The notes below the pieces were generated by a model. That model was not told the origin of the DNA. It did no database searches and saw only the letters and a list, made by a program, of their open reading frames with translations. 64,000 nt of DNA from Phycisphaerae bacterium (lineage in GTDB: Bacteria; Planctomycetota; Phycisphaerae; UBA1845; Fen-1342), in NCBI GenBank assembly GCA_030428945.1, contig JAUIEC010000011.1:62001-126000 (forward strand), read 5' to 3'. Made by a program: the position numbers and the translations under genes. This document shows, piece after piece, positions 43,789 to 51,041 of the stretch. Within the stretch, counting starts at the first letter, position 1. Every line of letters starts with the position of its first letter.

Positions 43789-43885
43789 CCTGGCTGCCCT
43801 GCTCCGAGAGTTGCGCGCGCGGCCGAGGTGGCCCGCCCGCCCGGGAACACGTGCCGCGCCGGCACGCCCCGCGCGGGTAAACCTG

Positions 43886-43891
43886 TTTATA
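43886..43891 (-). promoter_or_regulatory. -10 box of valS
   Basis: TATAAA on the minus strand at 43891-43886, about 98 bp before ATG 43788, with a weak TTCCCT about 17 bp upstream. The long GC-rich leader between them has several possible hairpins but no recognised T-box consensus. Confidence 0.4.
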
Positions 43892-43984
43892 ACCCACCAG
43901 CCCCCCTCAGGGAACGGACCGCCCGCCGCGAATTGCCGCCGCGGACCCCGGGCCGCCGGCGTCGGGGAGAGTGAGGCAGGTCAC

Positions 43985-44055
43985 GGGATGACAGAGGCAG
44001 GGCGCGCGAGGCGGCGCAGACCGCGGCCCTCTTTCACCCCCTCAGATGTTCACGT
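43985..44055 (-). repeat. GTGAAAGAGG-type intergenic hairpin (family R3)
   Basis: On the minus strand GTGAACATCTGAG, GGGTGAAAGAGGGCC and later GCCTCGC/GCCTCTG follow each other, as in the other R3 copies. It begins 3 bases after the stop codon of the proline-rich protein gene. Confidence 0.45.
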
Positions 44056-44057
44056 TC

Positions 44058-44717
44058 TTACCGCGAAGCCAGATGATCCCGCCGCAGTGCGATCGGCGGG
44101 GCCAGGATCTCGTTCATCTGGACGACGGCCTGCACGCCGCGCGGGCTGCTGAGGACCCGCAGGATCTTCTCACGCTCGCTGAGGCCGCGACGGCGGCGGC
44201 GACGACGTGGCCGCGGGGCGCCCTTGGCCGCCTCAACCGGCTTCGGCCGCGGCTTGCGGCGTTTCGGTCGGGAGGGCTGGAGCGGCTTCGGCGCGGGCGG
44301 CGGCACCGCACGCTCGGGCGCCTGCTCCCGGGCCGTGGCCGGTTGCGGGACGGGCCGGACGGGCTGCGGCACGGGCCGGGCTGGTGAAGGAACCTTGCGG
44401 GCCGGCTCGGGTGTCGGCGGAGGGGTCGCCGGCGTGCGCGACGTCCGGGCCTGGGGGACAGTCGGCACGGGCGGCAGCGCGGGCTCGGAAGGACCCCGCG
44501 GCGGACGGGGCGGACGCGGGGGCTCGGCCTTGGGCCGCCGGGCCGACTCCTCGGCCTCGTGCTCATCACCCAGGACGAGCACGTCGCCCTCGCCGTCGCC
44601 ACCCTCCTCCGCTTCCTTCTTGCCGAAGACGTCCTTGACCATCCCCAGCACATACAGAATCGGAATCGCAACCGCGACCAGCTCACGCAGCCCGAAATCC
44701 TGTCCCAGCAAAGCCAT
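44058..44717 (-). CDS. Proline-rich membrane-anchored protein of the nfeD-floA cluster
   Basis: 219 residues from ATG 44717 (AGG six bases before it; a GTG at 44723 is an alternative). One hydrophobic helix near the start (LRELVAVAIPILYVLGMV), then an acidic stretch (EAEEGGDGEGDVLVLGDEHE), about 100 residues dominated by Pro, Arg, Ala and Glu, a strongly basic block (eight Arg in a row near 180) and a helical end, LSEREKILRVLSSPRGVQAV. It follows floA on the same strand. The plan (anchor, disordered linker, basic block) suggests a tether or recruiting protein of membrane microdomains (inference). No family recognised. Confidence 0.75.
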   Translation of the reverse strand: MALLGQDFGLRELVAVAIPILYVLGMVKDVFGKKEAEEGGDGEGDVLVLGDEHEAEESARRPKAEPPRPPRPPRGPSEPALPPVPTVPQARTSRTPATPPPTPEPARKVPSPARPVPQPVRPVPQPATAREQAPERAVPPPAPKPLQPSRPKRRKPRPKPVEAAKGAPRPRRRRRRRGLSEREKILRVLSSPRGVQAVVQMNEILAPPIALRRDHLASR

Positions 44718-44737
44718 CTCCACCTGCCCTGGTAAGA

Positions 44738-44873
44738 GGTGAAAAGGTGAAAGAGTGAAAGGGTGAAGGAGGCCCGCCTGTCAGCCCTCCCGCTCCTTCA
44801 CACCGTCACGTGTTCACCCTCTCAAGGACGCGTCTGCGTCCCCCTGTTCCCTGTTCCCTGTTCCCTGTTCCCT
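44738..44873. repeat. GTGAA-repeat hairpin (R3) followed by a reverse (CCCTGTT)n array
   Basis: 44738-44775 has GTGAAAAG, GTGAAAGA, GTGAAAGG, GTGAAGGA in tandem; 44801-44820 has the complementary CTCCTTCAC...GTTCACC, making a long imperfect hairpin. Then four CCCTGTT units at 44842-44873. All lie between the floA stop and the start of the proline-rich protein gene. Confidence 0.75.
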
Positions 44874-44880
44874 TCCGGTG

Positions 44881-45927
44881 TTACGCATCCTCGTCCTCGC
44901 CTTCGTCGGCGATGCGGTCCCGCATCCCGGTATCGGCCTCGATGTTCTTCATCCGGTAGAAGTCCATCACGCCCAGGTTGCCGCTGCGGAAGGCCTCGGC
45001 CAGGGCCCGGGGCACCTCGGCTTCGGCCAGCACGACCTTCGCCTTGTTCTCGACCACCTCGGCCGCCATTTCCTGCTCGCGGGCCTTGGCCATCGCGCGG
45101 CGCTTCTCGGCCTCGGCCTGGAAGCGGGCCTTGTCGGCCTCGGCCTGGTCCTGCTGCAGGCGGGCCCCGACGTTGATGCCGACATCGACGTCGGCGATGT
45201 CGATCGAGAGGATTTCGTAGGCGGTCCCGCCGTCCAGCCCGCGCGACAGCACGGCCTTCGAAATCCGGTCCGGATTCTCCAGCACGATCGCGTGCGTGTC
45301 GGACGAGCCGATCGCCGAGACGATGCCTTCACCGACGCGGGCGATGACGGTCTCCTCGGTCGCACCGCCGACCAGTTGGTGGATGTTGGTCCGGACCGTC
45401 ACCCGGGCCCGGGCCTTGAGCTGGATCCCGTCCCGGGCCACCGCGTCGACCGTGCTGCGCCCGCTGTTCGGGTTCGGCACGTCGATCACCTTCGGGTTCA
45501 CGCTGGTGTTGACCGCGTCGACGATGTCACGCCCGGCCAGGTCGATCGCGCAGGCCGTCGCGTAGTCCAGCGGAATCTTCGCCCGCTGGGCCGAGATCAG
45601 GGCCTGCACGACGTTCGGCACCCGCCCGCGCGAGAGGTAGTGCGTTTCCAGGTCGTTCGTCGTGATGTCGGTCAGCCCGGCCTTCCAGGCCTGGATCTTG
45701 GCCGCGACGATCGTGCGGTTGTTGACGCCCCGCATCCACATCCCGATCAGTTCGCCCATCCCGACCTGCACGTGCGCGAACGCCGCCTGCAGCCACAACT
45801 GCCCGAAACTGGCGGCCAGGAAGAAGAACACCACGACCAGGACGGCCGCGAACAGGCCCAGGGCCCAGGGCAGCCAACTGCCCAGGCTGGCCTGGGCCAG
45901 CACGGGCGACATCGCCAGATCAAGCAT
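44881..45927 (-). CDS. floA: Flotillin-like protein FloA
   Basis: 348 residues, usual length. A membrane helix (about 18-42) is followed by the YqfA/FloA domain with conserved stretches [40 protein letters not shown] and [19 protein letters not shown]. The Ala/Glu-rich helix (about 255-310, [20 protein letters not shown]) drives oligomerisation. FloA organises membrane microdomains in Bacillus and is usually encoded next to an NfeD protein, as here (25 bp downstream of it). The C-terminus is acidic. Confidence 0.94.
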   Translation of the reverse strand: MLDLAMSPVLAQASLGSWLPWALGLFAAVLVVVFFFLAASFGQLWLQAAFAHVQVGMGELIGMWMRGVNNRTIVAAKIQAWKAGLTDITTNDLETHYLSRGRVPNVVQALISAQRAKIPLDYATACAIDLAGRDIVDAVNTSVNPKVIDVPNPNSGRSTVDAVARDGIQLKARARVTVRTNIHQLVGGATEETVIARVGEGIVSAIGSSDTHAIVLENPDRISKAVLSRGLDGGTAYEILSIDIADVDVGINVGARLQQDQAEADKARFQAEAEKRRAMAKAREQEMAAEVVENKAKVVLAEAEVPRALAEAFRSGNLGVMDFYRMKNIEADTGMRDRIADEGEDEDA

Positions 45928-45952
45928 TGCGGTACCTCATGCGTTGTTGTTC

Positions 45953-47545
45953 TCAGGCTTCCTCGGACGGCAGCGGGCGGACGACGATCCGCATCCCTTC
46001 GTGCTGGATCACCTGCACGCGCGTTCCGGCTTCGATGTAGTCGCCCTGGCTCGACACGTCCACGACGTCCTGCCCGAAACGGGCCTGGCCGCCGGGACGC
46101 AGCGCCGCCGTGACGACCCCCACGTCTCCAATATAGGCCGAGTCACGGAACGGATCCGCCACCGGCGCGATCGCGCCGCCTTCCGGATTCGGCAGCACCA
46201 GCCCGCGGGCCAGCGGCGTGTACGGCAGGTACTTGGCCAGCAGGATGATGCCGACCACCCCGATGATCGTACTGCTCGCCAGCACGATGACACCCCGCTT
46301 GATCGCGTCCCACGTCCCCGCCAGCGTCGGCAGCGAGAAGTCCGGCGTCCCGGGCTCGCCCGGCACGAACGTGCTCAGCAGCGACACCCCGACAAACAGA
46401 ATCCCCAGCAGACCCGCGATGCCGAAGCCCGGCAGGACGAAGATCTCGACACCGATCAGCACGATCCCCAGCGCCAGCAGGATCAGCGTCCACGTGTTCG
46501 CCAGGCCAGCCGCGTACGGCGCCGCCAGGAAGATCACCAGCGCGATCGCCGCCGTCGCCCCCGGAATGATCAGCCCGGGCGTCTGGAACTCAAGGTAGGC
46601 CCCCGCCAGCATGATCACGAACAGAATGCCACGCACCAGCGGACTGTTCAGCCAGACCGCGAAATGCTCCCAGCCCGTGATCTCCAGCACCTCCGGCCGA
46701 CTCGACAACGCCAGGTACGACTGCATCTCCGACAGGTCGGCCACGATCCGCGTGGCGAACCCGAACGCGACCGCCTCGCCCTGCGAAAGCGTCAGCAGCG
46801 AATCGGTGCGGTCAATCGGCTTGCTGGCCGGCTGTTCCTTGCCGGTCACCGGGTCGATGAAGGTCTCGACCAGTTTCCACTCCGGCGTCTCGGGCGTGTC
46901 GACCAGCGCCACCTTCTCGGGACCGTCGACGAACCGCCGCGTCCCGTCGGACAGGTGCTCGAGCCACCAGACTTCCTCTTCCCACTTGACCATCGCCCGG
47001 GCCAGCAGCAGGTCGTACCCGTTCGCCTGGGCCGAGTCGCGGAACTCCTGCAGGATCGGACTCTCGGCCTTGGCCGCCATCCGCTCCGACAGTTCCACCT
47101 CGCCCCCGCCCGGACTGATCAGGATCGGGGCGCAGTCGCCGATCGCGGCCGAGCGGCTCATCACGATCTCGTCGCAGGCCAGCGAGATCATCGCCCCGGC
47201 GCTGTACGCCTGGGGGTTGACCCACGCCACGCTGCGGACCTCGGGCGGCAGGTTCTTGATCATCCGGCACATGTCCAGGGCGCTGGTCACCAGCCCCCCG
47301 GGCGTGTCCATCCTGAAGATCAGCACCCGGGCCCCGGCCGCGAGGGCCTCGTCGATCCGCCGCTCCATCGACCGCTTCAGGATGTCGTTGATTTCGCCTT
47401 GAACGGGGATCACGTACGCGGCCGGGCCGGGCCGCGACGGCGCGTCGGCCTCGAGCCCCGCGGCGAGCAGAAGGCCCGCGGCCAGCGCCGCCAGCAGCGG
47501 ACCGCGCCGCCACCCGCTGCGTAAGGACCGGATATGCCGCCCCAT
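45953..47545 (-). CDS. nfeD: NfeD-family membrane serine protease (long, ClpP-like form)
   Basis: 530 residues from ATG 47545, which has GGGGAGG eight bases before it. Signal peptide, then a ClpP/SppA-like protease domain with RMDTPGGLV, the nucleophile S115 in QAYSAGAMI, and a probable general base K159 in MAAKAESPILQ, like the Ser-Lys dyad of archaeal 1510-N. Five or six helices (about 300-440) and a C-terminal OB-fold NfeD domain (GDVGVVTAALRPGGQARFGQ) follow. Long NfeD proteins cleave stomatin or flotillin-type partners; floA lies directly downstream. The site is extracytoplasmic. Confidence 0.92.
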   Translation of the reverse strand: MGRHIRSLRSGWRRGPLLAALAAGLLLAAGLEADAPSRPGPAAYVIPVQGEINDILKRSMERRIDEALAAGARVLIFRMDTPGGLVTSALDMCRMIKNLPPEVRSVAWVNPQAYSAGAMISLACDEIVMSRSAAIGDCAPILISPGGGEVELSERMAAKAESPILQEFRDSAQANGYDLLLARAMVKWEEEVWWLEHLSDGTRRFVDGPEKVALVDTPETPEWKLVETFIDPVTGKEQPASKPIDRTDSLLTLSQGEAVAFGFATRIVADLSEMQSYLALSSRPEVLEITGWEHFAVWLNSPLVRGILFVIMLAGAYLEFQTPGLIIPGATAAIALVIFLAAPYAAGLANTWTLILLALGIVLIGVEIFVLPGFGIAGLLGILFVGVSLLSTFVPGEPGTPDFSLPTLAGTWDAIKRGVIVLASSTIIGVVGIILLAKYLPYTPLARGLVLPNPEGGAIAPVADPFRDSAYIGDVGVVTAALRPGGQARFGQDVVDVSSQGDYIEAGTRVQVIQHEGMRIVVRPLPSEEA

Positions 47546-47637
47546 GTGGATACCTCCCCGTCGGTTCGACTGGTTCACGCTGGATTCTCGCCTGTGGCGC
47601 CGGCGGCAACCAGTAGAAACACCGCGCTTTCGTGTAA

Positions 47638-48687
47638 TCAGCGCAGCAGAATGTCGCGGGCTGCCCGCATCGCCTCCGGCACGGCCGCGGCAATCGCGGC
47701 GAAGTCATGCGCCTCGGGCGCCGGCCCGTCATGGCCGACCGCCTGCCGCAGGTCCGCCCGCAGCGGCACATTGCGGGAATCGCTCTCGGCCAGGGCCCGC
47801 TCGACTTCGGAGCCGGCCAGGTAGTCCAGCAGTCGGCGGGCCGTGTCCGGGTGTGGTCCCCCGGCGACCAGCCCCGCGCTGCACGGGATCCAGAGCGGCC
47901 CGGCATCGGGCGCGAGTTTCGGATACAGGACTTCGAGCCGGGCCCCGCGCCGCCGGGCGACCCAGACATCGTCCGTATCGGTCCAGCAGGCGACCGCCTG
48001 TCCGCTCTCGACCAGCCGCACGGCCTGCGAGTTGCCGTCCGCGATCAGCACGTCGCCATCGCGCAACTCCTGCAGCAGCGCCGTGGCCGCCGCGCCGCCG
48101 AGTTCCGCGAACAGCGCGGCGACGTGTCCGCGGGTCGTGCCGAACTGCGGGTTGGCGACCGCGACGGGACCGCCGAGTCGCTGCGGCGTGCAGTCGGCCC
48201 AGGTCCGCGGGCGGCGTTCGGGCGGGACCCGCTCGGGATCGAAGGCAAGCACGCGACAGCGGGCGGCAAAGCCGCGCCAGGTGCCGTCGCGCGCCGTCCA
48301 GGCCGGTGGAATGTCGTCCGGCGGGTCAGCGCCCGGGACGAGCACGCCCTCGTCGGCCAGGTGCAGGGTTCCGAAAACCTCGCTGCTGAGCCAGACGTCG
48401 GCCCGCGGGCGCTGCTTTTCGCGGATCAGGCGCTGGACCAGGCCGGTGGTCTTGCCGGCCTCGCTGTCGAAGACGGCCTCGACGCGGATGCCGGTCTCGG
48501 CCTGGAAGCGGGCGAAGAGGGCTTCGGCGAAGACCTGGTCGACGGAGGTGTAGACGACGACCCGCGGCACCGGACGGGCGTCGCATCCGCAGGCGGCCAG
48601 GACGAGCAGAAAAAAAACGCCCGGCCGCGCAAAAAAGTTCACTCGCTTACTCAAGGTTATTATCGCAACCTCCGATCTCTCCAGCAT
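47638..48687 (-). CDS. Periplasmic iron(III)-type ABC transporter substrate-binding lipoprotein
   Basis: 349 residues if the ATG at 48687 is used. A TTG at 48654 gives a more typical signal peptide (MSKRVNFFARPGVFFLLVLA), and no ribosome site precedes the ATG, so the start is uncertain. The lipobox is LAAC. Family features are VVVYTSVDQVFAEALFARFQ, VFDSEAGKTTGLVQRLIRE, RADVWLSSEVFGTLHLA, and GDVLIADGNSQAVRLVESGQ, as in Fe(III)-binding proteins of the FbpA type. The permease and ATPase genes are not adjacent. Divergent from the basic-protein gene, with a palindrome between. Confidence 0.85.
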   Translation of the reverse strand: MLERSEVAIITLSKRVNFFARPGVFFLLVLAACGCDARPVPRVVVYTSVDQVFAEALFARFQAETGIRVEAVFDSEAGKTTGLVQRLIREKQRPRADVWLSSEVFGTLHLADEGVLVPGADPPDDIPPAWTARDGTWRGFAARCRVLAFDPERVPPERRPRTWADCTPQRLGGPVAVANPQFGTTRGHVAALFAELGGAAATALLQELRDGDVLIADGNSQAVRLVESGQAVACWTDTDDVWVARRRGARLEVLYPKLAPDAGPLWIPCSAGLVAGGPHPDTARRLLDYLAGSEVERALAESDSRNVPLRADLRQAVGHDGPAPEAHDFAAIAAAVPEAMRAARDILLR

Positions 48688-48693
48688 GAGTGT

Positions 48694-48711
48694 AGCGTTG
48701 CATGCAACGCT
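48694..48711. promoter_or_regulatory. Perfect 18-bp palindrome between divergent genes
   Basis: AGCGTTGCATGCAACGCT reads the same on both strands. It lies 7 bases from the ATG at 48687 and 70 bases before the ATG at 48781, a typical place for an operator acting on both genes. The regulator is unknown; the sequence is not a Fur-type box. Confidence 0.6.
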
Positions 48712-48780
48712 GGCGAACAGCGAGATCCAAGAGTTGGCCCGTTAGCGCCACGAAGAACACGATGAAAGGGAGACACTTTC

Positions 48781-49284
48781 ATGCCGACGAAAACCACCAA
48801 ACGCTTCCGCACCTCGGCCCGTCGCAGCACCACCGGCGTCCGCAGCAGCAGCCGCAACACCCGCGGCACCGGCTCGGGCAGCACGAAGGCCACCTGGTCG
48901 CCGAGCGCCGCGTTCAGCCCGACCAAGTTCAACACCCAGAAGAAGAGCGTCACCGCCAAGATCGCTTCGTTCCGCACGATCAGCCAGCAGTTCACCGGCG
49001 CCGGCAAGGTAACCGCCTTCTCGCCCAGCGCTGCCAACAAGTGGATCGGCCTGGTCAACAACGGCGCGAACGTCTACAAGTTTAACGGCCAGCAGTTCAA
49101 CCGCTACTTCGGCAAGTTCTTCTCGAACAACGTCAACGCGGTCTCGCCGAGCATCGCCTTCAAGACCCTCAAGAAGGAATTCGGGGCCGGCATCAAGGCC
49201 GTCACCCGCGGCAAGGGCAACAACTGGCTGGTCGCTTCGACCAACAACACCGCCAGCCCGTTCAAGAGCTACAGCTTCAAGTAA
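48781..49284 (+). CDS. Small highly basic protein with histone-like N-terminal tail, unknown function
   Basis: 167 residues. ATG 48781 follows AAGGGAG. The first 40 residues (MPTKTTKRFRTSARRSTTGV and on) are Lys/Arg/Ser/Thr-rich and likely disordered. The remainder has recurring SPSxA and N/W-rich strands: TAFSPSAANKWIGLVNN, NAVSPSIAFKTLKKEF, RGKGNNWLVASTNNT, suggesting an internal repeat of beta-rich units. There is no signal peptide, no Cys and almost no acidic residues. A strong ribosome site and a strong terminator suggest high expression. A nucleoid- or RNA-binding role is a guess. No family recognised. Confidence 0.75.
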   Translation: MPTKTTKRFRTSARRSTTGVRSSSRNTRGTGSGSTKATWSPSAAFSPTKFNTQKKSVTAKIASFRTISQQFTGAGKVTAFSPSAANKWIGLVNNGANVYKFNGQQFNRYFGKFFSNNVNAVSPSIAFKTLKKEFGAGIKAVTRGKGNNWLVASTNNTASPFKSYSFK

Positions 49285-49310
49285 GCGGCCCGTCCGCCTG
49301 CTTTGAATTC

Positions 49311-49331
49311 GTACGGACAACCCGTCCGTAC
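49311..49331 (+). other. Hairpin 3' of the basic-protein gene
   Basis: GTACGGAC (49311-49318), loop AACCC, GTCCGTAC (49324-49331): a perfect 8-bp stem with a 5-base loop, 27 bases after the stop codon. A second short hairpin CTGGC-TC-GCCAG follows at 49335-49346. They may protect the mRNA 3' end. Confidence 0.6.
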
Positions 49332-49352
49332 TCGCTGGCTCGCCAGACACGA

Positions 49353-49391
49353 CCCCGCATCCAGGCAACTGGGTGCGGGGAGTCTTTTCTT
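49353..49391 (+). terminator. Strong intrinsic terminator of the basic-protein gene
   Basis: CCCCGCATCCAG, GCAA tetraloop, CTGGGTGCGGGG at 49353-49380: 12 paired positions with one T-G wobble and a GNRA loop, then AGTCTTTTCTT. This is the clearest gene-end terminator in the window. Confidence 0.85.
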
Positions 49392-49392
49392 A

Positions 49393-49461
49393 GGGAGCGA
49401 GGGAGCCAGGGAGCGAGGGAGCGAGAGAGGGAACAGGGAACAGGGAACAGGGAACAGGGAA
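49393..49461 (+). repeat. (GGGAGCGA)n array followed by (GGGAACA)n array
   Basis: Four octamers (GGGAGCGA/GGGAGCCA) at 49393-49427, then four to five GGGAACA heptamers at 49429-49461, directly after the terminator. No open reading frame with coding character is present between here and 49895; the rest of the gap is listed below. Confidence 0.85.
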
Positions 49462-49510
49462 GTTTGGCACACGCGCACGGAGGAGTCCAAACAGAAACGC
49501 AGTCGAGGGT

Positions 49511-49897
49511 CGTGCCACCGCTCTTGCGCTCTTGAGCCGTGTCTTCACTGCGCCATGTACCCGAACGACTGACGGAACTGCCACGCGGTGCGGCATCGAC
49601 GTCTGGTGCTTCCCCCTCTGGCGTCAGCGCGGGCTGCCGCGTCGATGACGCACCCTACGAATGCTACGAATGCCCGCGGACGTCAGCGCGGGCTCCCGTG
49701 TCGATGACGCCCCCTTCGAATGCCCGCGGACGTCAGCGCGGGCCCCGAGCGTCGATGACGCACCCTGCCGTTCTGTTCCCTGTTCCCTGTTCCCTGTTCC
49801 CTGTTCCCTTCCCGGTTCCCGGTTCCCTGTTCCCTGTTCCCTTCCCGGTTCCCTCTTCCCTTCCTCGCTCCCTCGCTCCCTGGCTCCCTCGCTCCCT
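49511..49897. repeat. Composite repeat element: degenerate GTGCCACTGC hairpin, CGTCGATGACG units, reverse heptamer and octamer arrays
   Basis: In order: GTGCCACCGC...GCCGTG (49511-49545), GCCACGCGGTGCGGCATCGACG (about 49579), three copies of GTCAGCGCGGGC...GTCGATGACGC at 49620-49765, CCCTGTT units with CCCGGTT variants at 49771-49859, and CTCGCTCC octamers at 49861-49897 that run into the amidase stop codon. A second copy of the central part lies inverted at 54598-54760. Frames through it give only repetitive peptides (VPCSLFPVP-type), so I call no gene in this 611-bp gap. Confidence 0.8.
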
Positions 49898-51041
49898 ACT
49901 CAAGCACCACTTCCGGATGCAGCACCGCCTGGCCGAACTGGTTGCGGAACTGGCACGTCAGGGTGTTGCGGGCCCGCCAGCGCTGTTCGCCCGGAACGCA
50001 GCGCACGATCCGCTTGACGGGGTCGAACTCGAACGGCAGTGGCTGCCCGTTCAGACGCAGGTCGATCGACGCGGCGCTGATCTTGCTCGTCTCGGCCCCG
50101 AACCCCCCGCGCCGCGCCAGCCCGTCGTCCAGTTCCAGTTGCAGTTCCCGCCCCGGACCGACCTGGTTCGGCGCATTCAGCAGCCGCACCCGGCAGAGCC
50201 CCGACTGCGCCCAGCGGGCCAGCCCCAGGAACAGCCCGTACGCCTCGCGCAGGTTGTAGTCCGGGTCGCGCAGACGCTGCTCCTCCTCCGGGTTCGAGTG
50301 GAACGACGCCTCGCTCAGCACCGCCGGAACCCGCGCCTGCCGCAGCAGCGCCAGCCCGTCGTTCTTCGGCGGCGGAAACAGGGCGTAGTCGCTCAGCACC
50401 GCGCACTCCAGGTGCCGGTCCAGCCGCAACGCATCGTTCAGCCCGTACAGAATGTGACGGGCCGCATCCAGACTGGCCGGACTGTCATCCGGCCGCCCGT
50501 GATAGAACACCGTCGTGTAGTTCGCCTTCGGACTGGCCGCCCCGTTGTGGTGAATCGACAACAGCAGGTCCGCCCGCAGCCGGTTCGCCAGCGCCGCCCG
50601 GGCCCGCAGATCGGCCGAGTTGTCCGCGTCCAGGTATGAATCGTCCGAACGTGTCAGCGTCACATCCGCCCCGACCCGCGCCAGCAGGTCCCGCAGACAC
50701 AACGCCACCGACAGGTTCACCTCCGCCTCGCGCAGCCCGGTCGGGCCACGCTTCCACTTCTTCAGGTGCCCCCGGCCACCGTGCCCCGGATCCAGCACGA
50801 TCCGCACGTCCTTCAGGAAACGGGCATAGGGCGGAATCGGAAACGACGCCGGCGGCAGCGCCAGCCAGTCGCCGTCCGTCGCCGCCGCCAGCCCGGTCGC
50901 CACCGGCCGCGGCGCCTCGCCCGGCACCGCCGCCGGGGTCGCCGGCAGACACGCCAGCCGCGTGACGCCCGCCCCCAGCAGCGCGCACGTCAGGCACGCC
51001 GCGAGGCCCAGCCAGATCCGCCCCGGATGCGCGTCACTCAA
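49896..51041 (-). CDS. N-acetylmuramoyl-L-alanine amidase (Amidase_3), secreted
   Basis: 381 residues from the TTG at 51041, which overlaps the TGA of the upstream protease gene (TTGA); no other start codon is available in frame nearby. N-terminal membrane anchor or signal (IWLGLAACLTCALLGAGVTR). The zinc amidase domain has VLDPGHGGRGH, the Glu in LREAEVNLSVALCLRDLL, LLSIHHNGAASPK and the catalytic Glu in VLSEASFHSNPEEE. It cleaves the bond between muramic acid and the peptide stem. A C-terminal domain of about 120 residues (VRLLNAPNQVGPGRELQLEL) looks beta-rich and may bind the wall. Confidence 0.88.
   Translation of the reverse strand: MSDAHPGRIWLGLAACLTCALLGAGVTRLACLPATPAAVPGEAPRPVATGLAAATDGDWLALPPASFPIPPYARFLKDVRIVLDPGHGGRGHLKKWKRGPTGLREAEVNLSVALCLRDLLARVGADVTLTRSDDSYLDADNSADLRARAALANRLRADLLLSIHHNGAASPKANYTTVFYHGRPDDSPASLDAARHILYGLNDALRLDRHLECAVLSDYALFPPPKNDGLALLRQARVPAVLSEASFHSNPEEEQRLRDPDYNLREAYGLFLGLARWAQSGLCRVRLLNAPNQVGPGRELQLELDDGLARRGGFGAETSKISAASIDLRLNGQPLPFEFDPVKRIVRCVPGEQRWRARNTLTCQFRNQFGQAVLHPEVVLE

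Noticed and set aside
49393..49897. Tandem repeats could be a CRISPR array
   Set aside because: The units are 7-8 bp and directly adjoining, with no spacers of regular length, and no cas gene is near.
49539..50639. Long open frames through the repeat region giving VPCSLFPVP-type peptides
   Set aside because: They follow from the 7-bp repeat being read in three frames in turn. They have no ribosome site and run antisense into the amidase gene.
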